A stretch of DNA of 59,473 bases from Caldilineales bacterium (GTDB lineage Bacteria > Chloroflexota > Anaerolineae > J102), in the NCBI GenBank assembly GCA_024102915.1, contig JAGFJG010000192.1, positions 1-59,473 of the forward strand. The letters are read 5' to 3'. The translations under genes were made by a program, and so were the position numbers. A model generated the notes under the pieces. That model did no database searches and was not told where the DNA came from. It worked only from the letters and a program-made list of their open reading frames with translations. Each line of letters opens with the position of its first letter. Position 1 is the first letter of the stretch. Shown one piece after another: positions 40,105-47,766 of the stretch.

Positions 40105-40536
40105 CTATTCGATATCGCCGCGGCACTTTTCGCACAGGCCCGCCAGCACCAGGTGATTGCTGTCCACCATAAACCCGCTTTCACGCTCGATAGCGGCAAA
40201 GCTGGGCGCAAGTGATTCCTGGCTGATCTCGATTTCGACGCCGCAAGTCTGGCAGACGAGGTGGTGATGGGGGTGATCGTTGGCGATCTCGAAAACGGTA
40301 TGGCCGCCGATTTCTGCGTCCACGACCAGGTTTACCTCGCGCAGAAAGTCGAGCGTACGATACACGGTCGAGCGATTGATGGCGGGGGACTTGTGATGCA
40401 CGCGCTCGTAGATTTCGTCGATCGAGGTATGACCGTCGCCCTCGCACACGGCGTCGAGAATAAGTTGGCGCTGTGGGGTTAGGCGGAAGCCCTGCGAGCG
40501 AATGCGCTCGGCGTAATCGATGGTATTATGTGACAT
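40105..40536 (-). CDS. Fur-family metalloregulator
   Basis: Fur/Zur/Nur-type repressor of 143 residues. The winged helix includes RLTPQRQLILDAV and the DNA-reading segment S-P-A-I-N-R-S-T-V-Y-R-T-L. Structural zinc sites are CQTC and CEKC, and the regulatory metal site includes D-H-P-H-H-H. The ATG at 40536 is used because it restores the standard family length. It is the last gene of the CbiM-CbiQ-CbiO operon (4-base gap after CbiO), so nickel or cobalt sensing (Nur-like) or zinc sensing are the best guesses. A 17-bp palindrome overlaps its own start codon. Confidence 0.9.
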   Translation of the reverse strand: MSHNTIDYAERIRSQGFRLTPQRQLILDAVCEGDGHTSIDEIYERVHHKSPAINRSTVYRTLDFLREVNLVVDAEIGGHTVFEIANDHPHHHLVCQTCGVEIEISQESLAPSFAAIERESGFMVDSNHLVLAGLCEKCRGDIE

Positions 40537-40540
40537 AATA
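40524..40540. promoter_or_regulatory. Palindrome overlapping the Fur-family start codon (candidate operator)
   Basis: TATTATGT-G-ACATAATA is a perfect 8-1-8 inverted repeat that covers the ATG of the regulator gene. The size and AT-rich arms fit a Fur-family box. One such palindrome is expected by chance in a window this size, so position is the main argument. Confidence 0.4.
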
Positions 40541-41332
40541 TCAGGCGACTCCCAGCGGCCAGGGGCGTTCCAGGCCGTGCGCTTCGAGCAATCCGATGTC
40601 GTCGAAAAGAACTTCGGTGAGGCCGTCGGCCACAACCCGACCCTCATCCATGATGATCATGCGGGGGAATAACTCGCGCACCATGAGCATGTCGTGTGTG
40701 GAAACCAGCATCGTCAACGGCAGTTTACGCAAGAGATTGATAAGCTGCCGCCGGGCGCGCGGGTCCAGCCCGGCGGATGGTTCATCCAAAACCAGGATTT
40801 GCGGCTGCATGGAAAGCACGGTGGCAATGGCGATACGTTTTTTCTCGCCCACGCTGAGATGGTGCGACAGGCGATCGGCATAATCGCTCATGCCAACCAT
40901 GCTCAGTGCGTTCGCCACCCGCTCTCTGACTTCGTGTTCGGGGAAGCCCATGTGCAGCGGGCCGAAAGCGACGTCCTCGAATACGGTGGGCGAAAACAAT
41001 TGGTCGTCCGGGCTTTGAAAGACCAACCCCACCGCCGCCCGGATGCGCGGCAGATTCGCCTTGACAACCGCCAGACCGCCCACCTGAACCCGGCCATCCT
41101 GTTGGCCCAAAATGCCGTTGAGATGCAGCATCAGTGTACTCTTGCCCGCCCCGTTCGGTCCCACCAGCGCCACTTTTTCGCCCGCCCGGATGTCCAGCGA
41201 GACCTCGTGCATTGCTTCATGTCCGTCGGGATAGGCAAACGACACATCGTCGATGTGCAGCACATTGTCGGTCGACGAATCCATAGTCGTCGCCGGGGTC
41301 GTGAGTTCGGGATGGGAATGGGTGACAGGCAT
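40541..41332 (-). CDS. cbiO: Cobalt/nickel ECF transporter ATPase CbiO
   Basis: Cytoplasmic ABC ATPase of 263 residues that energises the energy-coupling-factor uptake system for Co2+ or Ni2+. Walker A is GPNGAGKST, the Q-loop is VFQSPDDQLF (typical of ECF ATPases), the signature is LSVGEKKRIAIA and Walker B is ILVLDEPSAGLD, with a downstream switch His in STHDM. The ATG at 41332 lies 8 bases after the cbiQ stop. A second ATG at 41284 is possible; the open frame further upstream overlaps cbiQ and is not conserved. Confidence 0.92.
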   Translation of the reverse strand: MPVTHSHPELTTPATTMDSSTDNVLHIDDVSFAYPDGHEAMHEVSLDIRAGEKVALVGPNGAGKSTLMLHLNGILGQQDGRVQVGGLAVVKANLPRIRAAVGLVFQSPDDQLFSPTVFEDVAFGPLHMGFPEHEVRERVANALSMVGMSDYADRLSHHLSVGEKKRIAIATVLSMQPQILVLDEPSAGLDPRARRQLINLLRKLPLTMLVSTHDMLMVRELFPRMIIMDEGRVVADGLTEVLFDDIGLLEAHGLERPWPLGVA

Positions 41333-41340
41333 ATCGGAAG

Positions 41341-42138
41341 TCAGGGGAGGGTGTGAGCGACGAACTGGATGAAAAGCAAATACGCGGAGACAAACAGCAG
41401 GCTGGCCCAATCCTCGGAACGCATGACGTGCGGGTTGAGCGTATAAATGTGCCCGGTGTAGCCGCGGGCCAGCATGGCGTTGTACACCCGATCCCCGCGC
41501 TCGAAGCTGCGCACAAAAAGCTGGCCAACCATATTCCCGGCCACCCTGGCGCGCCAAAAAACACTCACGCCGCTCTTCTGTCCGGGTATTGCGGCGCTGC
41601 GGGCGTTGCGCGCCCGGATCAGTCGCATGGCCTCATCCGCCAGCACGAACAGGTATCGGTACATGAAGGAGATGGTGGCGACGAGAGGTTGGGGGACGTA
41701 CAAATGGCGCATGGCGTGCATCAGATCGGGGAATTGCGTCGTGGTCGTGAGCAAGATCGCCATCTGCACCGAGAGCAGGCTACGAACCAGGATGCTGAAG
41801 AAGCGGATCATGCCAGCATCGGTCGGGCTTAGCGTCCACGGGCCGAGCGGAATCGTGGCGAGAACGTTGCCGGAGGTATGGACAATGACCGGGAGAGCGG
41901 CCAGGGCGAAGGGGATAGCGATGAACGACCGCTTGATGGCATAGGCCCAGGGCAGCCGGGCCAACAACGTCAGAGCGAGAATCAGCACAAAGGCCAGCGC
42001 GAATGCCACCCACTCGCCATCTGGAATGAGGACATTGGAAAAGATAAAGAGCACCGTCAATATCAGCTTCACCCGCGGGTCGAGCCGGTGGATGAGGCTG
42101 TCGGTAGCCTGATAGCGGTCAAAGGCGCTGGCGTGCAT
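41341..42138 (-). CDS. cbiQ: Cobalt/nickel ECF transporter transmembrane subunit CbiQ
   Basis: T-component of the ECF transporter, 265 residues with about five to six transmembrane helices. N-terminal RLDPRVKLILTVLF and the C-terminal coupling motif SFERGDRVYNAMLARGY are diagnostic for CbiQ. Gene order CbiM-CbiQ-CbiO on the minus strand with gaps of a few bases shows one operon. Confidence 0.93.
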   Translation of the reverse strand: MHASAFDRYQATDSLIHRLDPRVKLILTVLFIFSNVLIPDGEWVAFALAFVLILALTLLARLPWAYAIKRSFIAIPFALAALPVIVHTSGNVLATIPLGPWTLSPTDAGMIRFFSILVRSLLSVQMAILLTTTTQFPDLMHAMRHLYVPQPLVATISFMYRYLFVLADEAMRLIRARNARSAAIPGQKSGVSVFWRARVAGNMVGQLFVRSFERGDRVYNAMLARGYTGHIYTLNPHVMRSEDWASLLFVSAYLLFIQFVAHTLP

Positions 42139-42143
42139 GATAC

Positions 42144-43109
42144 TCAGCTAGAGGCGATGCGTTTCCGTCGCAGCGTTTGCACCAGAAGAATGACAAGCCC
42201 GGCGACGACCAGCGCCCCAATCAGCCCGGCCAGTATCGTGGACAAACCTGAATCGCCCAGGAATGGGAGTGTGTAATCGGGAAGAATTTGATAGGGCGTG
42301 CTGCCGGCTGCGCCCAGGAAGCCAACATCCTCGGCTACACGCTCCAAGCCATCAGGACTGGCCGAGGCCAGTGGGGCCAGGAGGACGACGCCAAGCGCCA
42401 GGGTGAGGCCTGCAATCGCCCACCGTAATCCGCCCCGCGCTTCTATGGCCGTATCGCTCAGCAGATCAGGTCGTACCTGCATGATGAAAGCCAGGGCCGC
42501 CACTGTGATCAACGCCTCGCCAACGCCGATCAGTGCATGGACGCCGAGCATGGCCGGAATGACGATTTCCAGGGTCGAAGTGCCGCTCAACCATAATTCC
42601 AGCGATGTCGCCAGCGCTGCCGCCATGACCGAAATCCAGCCTGCGACGCCGGCCACGATCAGTCGCAGGCCTCTGCTGCGCCCTGCCACCGCCCGATACA
42701 TGCCGAAGCCTATCAGGATGGTGAGGATGCCCATGTTGAAGATATTGGCGCCCATGACCAGGAGGCCGCCGTCTTGAAAAAGCAAAGCCTGCAACGTGAT
42801 CACGGCGGTCATGACCAGGATGCCTGCCCACGGCCCCAATATAATCCCGGCCAGGGCGCCGCCGAGAAAGTGCCCCGACGTGCCGCCCGCTACGGGGAAG
42901 TTGATCATCTGGGCGGCGAAGATGAAAGCGGCCAGCACGCCCATGAGCGGGATATGTTTTTCATTGAAATCGCCGCGCATTTTGCGCGCGGCCACGACAA
43001 TAAAAACAACTGAGATGATCCAGAATAGGACTGAGACGCCGATGCTGAGAAAGCCATCCGGGATATGCAGAGCGAGGGGCTTTGCAAGGAACTGTGTGGC
43101 GACAGGCAT
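42144..43109 (-). CDS. cbiM: Cobalt/nickel ECF transporter substrate-binding membrane protein CbiM (with CbiN/PDGLE-like C-terminus)
   Basis: S-component that binds Co2+ or Ni2+, 321 residues with about eight transmembrane helices. The core begins HIPDGFLS and contains the VAGGTSGHFLGGALAG motif; the C-terminal part (about 235-321, ending in a helix and a basic tail) resembles the PDGLE/CbiN accessory domain. In known CbiM/NikM the metal site includes His2 of a protein starting M-H-I-P. Here 14 extra residues precede the His (A-L-H-I-P), although AGGAGGT is well placed for the ATG at 43109. First gene of the cbiMQO-fur operon. Confidence 0.92.
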   Translation of the reverse strand: MPVATQFLAKPLALHIPDGFLSIGVSVLFWIISVVFIVVAARKMRGDFNEKHIPLMGVLAAFIFAAQMINFPVAGGTSGHFLGGALAGIILGPWAGILVMTAVITLQALLFQDGGLLVMGANIFNMGILTILIGFGMYRAVAGRSRGLRLIVAGVAGWISVMAAALATSLELWLSGTSTLEIVIPAMLGVHALIGVGEALITVAALAFIMQVRPDLLSDTAIEARGGLRWAIAGLTLALGVVLLAPLASASPDGLERVAEDVGFLGAAGSTPYQILPDYTLPFLGDSGLSTILAGLIGALVVAGLVILLVQTLRRKRIASS

Positions 43110-43189
43110 TGGACAGACCTCCTGCAGGTGAAGCGCGTTGGCTGAATATAGTTCGATCTACCACATACGGGGATACTTTCAGGCGCTCG

Positions 43190-43219
43190 TTTGCTATTGC
43201 GATTTTTTGCAATAGCAAA
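43190..43219. promoter_or_regulatory. Perfect 11-bp-arm palindrome at the cbiM transcription start (candidate operator)
   Basis: TTTGCTATTGC and GCAATAGCAAA are separated by 8 bases (GATTTTTT). The palindrome begins 4 bases downstream of the candidate minus-strand -10 box of cbiM and would cover the transcription start, an arrangement suited to repression. The Fur-family protein encoded at the end of the same operon is the obvious candidate to bind it. Confidence 0.65.
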
Positions 43220-43310
43220 TCGAAGTATATTCAATCATCGCCGCTCAGGCAAGCGCCACTGTCCGTTGCACCATTCGGGCGATTTTTAGTTTGTATGCAA
43301 ATCGAAGAGA
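43199..43310. repeat. Imperfect direct repeat upstream of cbiM
   Basis: GCGATTTTT...GCAAATCGAAG at 43199-43225 recurs at about 43280-43307 with a different short core. The two copies lie on either side of the promoter and could be paired regulator sites. Confidence 0.4.
43224..43252 (-). promoter_or_regulatory. Promoter of the cbiMQO-fur operon
   Basis: On the minus strand TTGCCT (43252-43247) and TATACT (43229-43224) are spaced by 17 bases, about 115 bases before the cbiM ATG. The ribosome-binding site AGGAGGT is at 43123-43117. Confidence 0.65.
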
Positions 43311-43427
43311 GTATGGCAAAATGTCGTTATCACTTTTGCCGGTTTTTGCACCATAAAGTCGCATCTCCCGAGGACAGAATATCCTTCGAGATACAGTGAC
43401 AACACCGTTCACTTTGGAGCGTAAATC

Positions 43428-43916
43428 ATGTCCAACTTAGTTGTGATCATTTTTGAAAACGAAGAGGATGCTCTGGCTGTACGCGATGCCATCCGCAAGC
43501 AACAACACGAAGGCTTGATCAGCCTGGATGATTCCGCCGTTATCACCAAGGACCCCGATGGCAAAGTTCATATCAAGAATGAAATGGACCGAGGCGTCAA
43601 GGTTGGGGCCGTGGGCGGCAGCTTGCTTGGCTTGCTCATTGCGGGCATTTTCTTCCCGATCGGCGGCCTGATCATTGGCGGCTTGCTTGGCGCTGGCGTT
43701 GGCAAATTGGCCGACATCGGCATCGAGAAGAAATTCGTGAAGGAAGTTGCCGAAAAGATCCAACCGGGCAATTCAGCCATTTTCCTCCTTGTCAAGCAGG
43801 CGAATGCTGCCGCCGCAGTCGCCGCCCTGCGCCCGTACAAAGGCGAGGTTTATCACACCACCCTTACATCAGAGGATGAAGAAACCCTGCGGCGAGCGCT
43901 CAAGGATCGCCAATAA
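43428..43916 (+). CDS. DUF1269 family protein
   Basis: Protein of 162 residues of the DUF1269 family. Start NLVVIIFENEEDA and the Gly-rich hydrophobic hairpin GAVGGSLLGLLIAGIFFPIGG (about 64-82) with a second one (IIGGLLGAGVGKLAD) are typical. The hairpin probably associates with the membrane; the ends are soluble. TTGGAG is upstream of the ATG. Function not established for the family. Confidence 0.85.
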   Translation: MSNLVVIIFENEEDALAVRDAIRKQQHEGLISLDDSAVITKDPDGKVHIKNEMDRGVKVGAVGGSLLGLLIAGIFFPIGGLIIGGLLGAGVGKLADIGIEKKFVKEVAEKIQPGNSAIFLLVKQANAAAAVAALRPYKGEVYHTTLTSEDEETLRRALKDRQ

Positions 43917-43952
43917 AGTCACGCCATCGAACCTTTGACGGTCACAACAATC

Positions 43953-44114
43953 TAAACGGATGTCAGTTTGAGATCGCTGCTTTTGACCAACCGTTGGCGA
44001 TAGACCATTGACGATGGACGATGGCGGATGCACTGACAAAACGAGTTCAATCGTCTATTGTCTGTCGTCCATCGACGAGTAACAAACTACAGTTCTCGTT
44101 GTGACTTCAGGTTA
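43953..44114 (-). repeat. Dispersed MITE-like palindromic element, copy B (inverted)
   Basis: 162 bp. It starts TAAACGGATGTCAG and ends GTGACTTCAGGTTA, which is the reverse orientation of copies A and C. Identity to copy C is high across the CGATGGACGA words. It lies between the DUF1269 gene and the terminator at 44124. Confidence 0.75.
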
Positions 44115-44123
44115 GATTTCTTC

Positions 44124-44156
44124 AGTGACGCGCTGACCGGCGTGTCACTGTTTTTT
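44124..44156 (+). terminator. Intrinsic terminator
   Basis: AGTGACGCGC pairs with GCGTGTCACT (10 bp including one G-T), followed by G and six T. It ends transcription coming from the plus strand; the last T bases overlap the stop codon of the convergent LysM/M23 gene. Confidence 0.75.
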
Positions 44157-45777
44157 AGGGCTGAAATGCGGCGTTTGAGTCGTCGCCAGCATCACCCACC
44201 GGAACCGCATTGAAATCTTCGATTCGGCAATCGCAGGCAGTCAACGGTGCGAGCCCATCTTTCTCCAACCCGCCCTCATACTCGAACCGACCGGTCGCCT
44301 GCCAGCCATCAAGCGTAAACGGAATCCAACCGCTGGCCGCCACCCAGACGCCATTATAACGACGGGCGATATGCAGATGAGCGCTGGCGGCTGAACCCCC
44401 GGCGCAAGAAGGTCGGCCCACCGCATCGCCTGCCTTGAGAATGGTCCCCGCGGGGACGGCGTCCTCCATGTGCAGGTATTGCAGAATCCAGCCGGTGCGA
44501 ATGTCTCCGTCGCCGTCGAGGTCGATCAGCACTTCGCCATTATCGTTGCGGGCGACGATCCCAGGCGCGGCGGCGACCGCCCAGGTATTGGCTGGCACGC
44601 ACGAACCCGGCGGTGCCGTCTCCGGCACAAAATCCAGCGCCGCCCACCCGCTGCCGCTCAGCCATCCGCCATGCGGGCCGCTGGTCATATACCATTGCTC
44701 GCCCGGCTGCCAGGGCAAATGCATGACGGGTTGGGTCAGCCCGGCGGGCAGGATAGGTCCGGCGTCGAGGGCGAAGGGATCGCCGAAGAGCTTCACATAC
44801 GCCTGCGAGAATGCGGTGATCTCGGCTTCGAGTTGACGCCACTGGCGATCCACCGAAATGGCTTTGAGCACGGCCATCGTGCCAGGATTCAGATCGGGAT
44901 GCCCGCGCGTCACGACGCCATCCCGAAAACGAATGGCGGTCTCGCCCCGATCCAGCCAGCCATAGAAGCCATCGCCCAGGGCGTTAGCCGCCCATTCCAG
45001 TTGAGACAGCAAACCTCCTGCGCCCATTGTGTGCCCCAGGGGATAGTCAGCCGCAATGCCCTCTGGTTCGGGATTGGTCACCCAGCCACTGCGAGCTTCC
45101 ATGAAAGCCAGTAGGACGCGAGGCCCGATGCTGTAGCGCTTGGCCACACGGTCGATCAGGTCGGCTGCTGTCCATGTTTCGCCATTGGGCGCCTGCATGG
45201 TGAAATGCGAGAGTTTCCCATCATATTGGGCCAGAAAGGCGGCGGTGTCGAAATCCACATAGGCCGGGCCATAGACGACTTCGCTGTCGGGGATGAGGAT
45301 GTCGGCGGGCGTTGTGCGAGAAGCCTGATGCGGAATGATGATTCTTTGATTCTGGGCAACGATGTTGGGGTCCTCGATGCCGCTGGCTGCAGCGATGGCG
45401 TCGACTGTGACGCCATAACGGGCGGCGATCTCGCCCAGGAATTGATTCGGCTGCACGCGGGAAAACTCTTGCGCGACATCGGGCGAGACGGTGGGGCCGG
45501 GGGTCGGCGCAACCGGTTGGGTGAGGGTGGCGGTGGGGGTGACGGTCGCTGTCGGTTTCGGCGTTGTGGTTGGTTGCGCGGTTGCTGTGGTGATGCGCGC
45601 TTGCGGCGCGGCAGCCGTCGGTTTTGCTGGCGTGGCCGGCGTGGCGCTTGCATCGGCTGAAAGCGAATCTGAAGCCGAGCGCGAACGGCACCCCCCAATA
45701 CTGAGGGCTATTAGCAAAACGACAAGCATCGTTGCGGCATAACGGTGGCGTGGCGTGGGGATATCGAGGGTTTTCAC
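44155..45777 (-). CDS. Lipoprotein with LysM and M23 peptidase-like domains
   Basis: Surface lipoprotein of 540 residues. A signal segment ends in a lipobox-like IGGC (Cys30), followed by a Thr-Pro-Ala linker (about 35-95), a LysM peptidoglycan-binding domain (about 105-149), a helical domain of unknown type (about 190-340), and a C-terminal M23 (lysostaphin/NlpD-like) fold. The metal motif His-Leu-His is seen at His467/His469 and a candidate first ligand is His369 in GPHGGW. The HxxxD spacing of active M23 peptidases is altered, so activity is uncertain; it could be a peptidoglycan-binding regulator. Confidence 0.82.
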   Translation of the reverse strand: MKTLDIPTPRHRYAATMLVVLLIALSIGGCRSRSASDSLSADASATPATPAKPTAAAPQARITTATAQPTTTPKPTATVTPTATLTQPVAPTPGPTVSPDVAQEFSRVQPNQFLGEIAARYGVTVDAIAAASGIEDPNIVAQNQRIIIPHQASRTTPADILIPDSEVVYGPAYVDFDTAAFLAQYDGKLSHFTMQAPNGETWTAADLIDRVAKRYSIGPRVLLAFMEARSGWVTNPEPEGIAADYPLGHTMGAGGLLSQLEWAANALGDGFYGWLDRGETAIRFRDGVVTRGHPDLNPGTMAVLKAISVDRQWRQLEAEITAFSQAYVKLFGDPFALDAGPILPAGLTQPVMHLPWQPGEQWYMTSGPHGGWLSGSGWAALDFVPETAPPGSCVPANTWAVAAAPGIVARNDNGEVLIDLDGDGDIRTGWILQYLHMEDAVPAGTILKAGDAVGRPSCAGGSAASAHLHIARRYNGVWVAASGWIPFTLDGWQATGRFEYEGGLEKDGLAPLTACDCRIEDFNAVPVGDAGDDSNAAFQP

Positions 45778-45820
45778 GGGGCAGTATGGTAGCCGACGGT
45801 TGCGAAACTGGGCAAAACCT

Positions 45821-45850
45821 TTGACTGCTCTCGAATGGCTGTGCTATCCT
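45821..45850 (+). promoter_or_regulatory. Candidate promoter of the small membrane-protein gene
   Basis: TTGACT (45821-45826) and TATCCT (45845-45850) with an 18-base spacer, 46 bases before the ATG at 45897. Confidence 0.45.
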
Positions 45851-45896
45851 TCGTTGTCGTTCTGATTACCCAAACTCGAATCCGAGGCATTGATTC

Positions 45897-46163
45897 ATGA
45901 CCAAGAAATCCAGCAGCAGGAAGCGCCGACACAGTAAACCCAATGTGCCTGTTTATCCCACCCCGACCACGCCTTCCGAGACAAGGGAAGCTATCCAGCC
46001 ACGGACGGAATCAATGGCGCGCACAAGCCAACCGGCTGTCGGTGAGGCTACAGTGGATTGGCAGGGTGAGTACGGTTATGTGCTTTCGGACTTACGCAAT
46101 ATGCTGATTGTGGCTGCGGCCATGGTGGTGCTTTTGCTGGCGCTCAATTTCATAATTGCTTAA
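45897..46163 (+). CDS. Small C-terminally anchored membrane protein
   Basis: 88 residues. The first 60 are polar with a strongly basic start (K-K-S-S-S-R-K-R-R-H-S-K); the last 21 form a single transmembrane helix (MLIVAAAMVVLLLALNFIIA). No domain recognised. Tail-anchored topology suggests a cytoplasmic, possibly nucleic-acid-contacting, basic head. It has its own promoter-like sequence. Confidence 0.65.
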   Translation: MTKKSSSRKRRHSKPNVPVYPTPTTPSETREAIQPRTESMARTSQPAVGEATVDWQGEYGYVLSDLRNMLIVAAAMVVLLLALNFIIA

Positions 46164-46507
46164 AGCCAGAAAGCTTATATCGGATTGCCTGGCGTCTTTA
46201 CGTGAGCAGATTATTCGACAGGTGAATTGTTGTGCGCGAGGCTAAATGGGGCGGTGAGTGCACGGACGCTCGCAGACTGAAGGCGTTTCACTTGATCGAC
46301 GCAATTGCATAAACTGAGTTTCCTAGCGGTAATGGCGACCGAGGAGAGCCGTTAGCGCCGCAATCCTTAAATGCGGGGTCAAGTATAGAAAAACAATCAT
46401 TTGCTCTTGCGCTACGCCACCACATGCGCTAAAATACAAAACGGCAATCTTGCCAAATCGTTCAATACTTCGTCCTTTTCACTGTTCCTTATTGAGGAGA
46501 AAAACTC
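46164..46507. other. Intergenic region, no gene seen
   Basis: 344 bases between the small membrane-protein gene and the HdeD-like gene. No coding frame, tRNA or convincing hairpin with T-tract was recognised. Confidence 0.5.
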
Positions 46508-47041
46508 ATGAGCGCAAATGCTATGCAAGCGCAGGCCAAGCAACTGCCCTGGTGGCTGGTGCTGGTCGATGGCATCCTCGCCATCATCATCGGTATCCTG
46601 CTCTTTACCCAACCTGCTGCGACCGCTGGAACCCTGGTACTGTTCCTGGGCATTTACTGGCTGATCAAAGGTATCGTCATTCTGATCGGCCTATTCCGAG
46701 ACCGAAGCGCCTGGGGATGGAAGCTGTTTATCGGCATCATCAGTATTCTGGCTGGCGTCGCAATCATCGGCGCCAAGTTCCTGGTGGCGACCATTTTTGT
46801 CAGTGTAGCCTTCGCATGGGTCATTGGCATCTGGGGTATTGTCATTGGTATTCTGGAGATCATACAGGCCTTCCGTGGTGAGGGCTGGGGCGTCGGCGTC
46901 CTCGGCGTCATCAGTATCATCTTCGGTTATTTCATCATCGCCAATCCCTTTGCCAGCGCCGTTGCCTTGTGGTGGGTCTTTGCCATCTTCGCCATCGTCG
47001 GCGGCATCTTCGCCATGGTAAAGGCGTTCCAGATGCGCTAG
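46508..47041 (+). CDS. HdeD/DUF308 family membrane protein
   Basis: Integral membrane protein of 177 residues with six hydrophobic segments. The repeated pattern LVDGILAIIIGILLFTQP and GVISIIFGYFIIANP is the internal duplication characteristic of HdeD/DUF308 proteins, some of which are linked to acid resistance. GAGGAG precedes the ATG. Followed by a strong terminator. Confidence 0.87.
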   Translation: MSANAMQAQAKQLPWWLVLVDGILAIIIGILLFTQPAATAGTLVLFLGIYWLIKGIVILIGLFRDRSAWGWKLFIGIISILAGVAIIGAKFLVATIFVSVAFAWVIGIWGIVIGILEIIQAFRGEGWGVGVLGVISIIFGYFIIANPFASAVALWWVFAIFAIVGGIFAMVKAFQMR

Positions 47042-47064
47042 ACATCCGGCTTTTCGCCGCAATC

Positions 47065-47098
47065 AAAGGGGAGTTGTTTTTCGACAACTCCCCTTTTT
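47065..47098 (+). terminator. Strong intrinsic terminator after the HdeD-like gene
   Basis: AAAGGGGAGTTGT pairs with ACAACTCCCCTTT (13 bp, short TTTTCG loop) and ends in a run of T. Confidence 0.9.
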
Positions 47099-47208
47099 GT
47101 TGGGGTTCAACTGCTTCGTTCTCTGCATCCACGCCATGCGGTTATTGCGGCGTGTTGACGAATATTGGCGAAGGTTAACGAGGCGGCGATGGTTAGCATC
47201 GTGTAACG

Positions 47209-47754
47209 ATGATCGATTTGATCAGGGCAGACGAAATCTCACTTTGGTGGTATGATGCCAGCCGCGACCTATTTTTACCTTTTGCGGAGAAACGATCTGC
47301 GATGAGATTGAACGTCGAACAAGTTCTGGCAATTACGCATCTGGCGCACGCGCGCGAAGAGACGCCGAATATCCGGGATCATGATCTGGTCGGGCTGGGC
47401 CTGTATGATCGTGACCTGCATGGGGTGGATTTCAGCGGGTCGAATCTCACATCCGCCAGCCTGGCGCGGTCCAATCTAAAAGGGGCCATTTTCTATCGAG
47501 CGATCCTCAAGAGCGCGGGGTTTGGCGGTGCAGACCTGCGGCAGGCTGATCTGCGGCAGGCAGACCTGTTCAATTCCGATCTGGGCGAATCCGACTTGCG
47601 CGGCGCCGATTTGCAGGGAGCGGACCTGGATGGCGCAAATCTGGACGGTGCGCGGCTCCAGGATGCGAACCTGTCAGGCGCGTATTACACGTACTACACT
47701 CGCTGGCCGATTACGTTTGATCCGGTGCGGGCAGGCGCCAGGCTGCGTCGCTAG
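47209..47754 (+). CDS. Pentapeptide-repeat protein
   Basis: 181 residues. From about residue 65 to 160 the sequence follows the A(D/N)LXX pentapeptide pattern (DLRGADLQGADLDGANL), which folds as a right-handed quadrilateral beta-helix. The start is uncertain: ATG 47209 or ATG 47302 (the latter removes 31 non-conserved residues). It ends 12 bases before a radical SAM gene, so the two are probably co-transcribed. Family members include gyrase-protecting proteins, but no function can be assigned here. Confidence 0.85.
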   Translation: MIDLIRADEISLWWYDASRDLFLPFAEKRSAMRLNVEQVLAITHLAHAREETPNIRDHDLVGLGLYDRDLHGVDFSGSNLTSASLARSNLKGAIFYRAILKSAGFGGADLRQADLRQADLFNSDLGESDLRGADLQGADLDGANLDGARLQDANLSGAYYTYYTRWPITFDPVRAGARLRR

Positions 47755-47766
47755 CCAGGTTTTTTG

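Noticed and set aside
43110..43427. Cobalamin or NiCo riboswitch upstream of cbiM
   Set aside because: I looked for the conserved B12-box and for NiCo G/C-rich junction motifs on the minus strand and saw neither; a protein operator explains the palindrome better.
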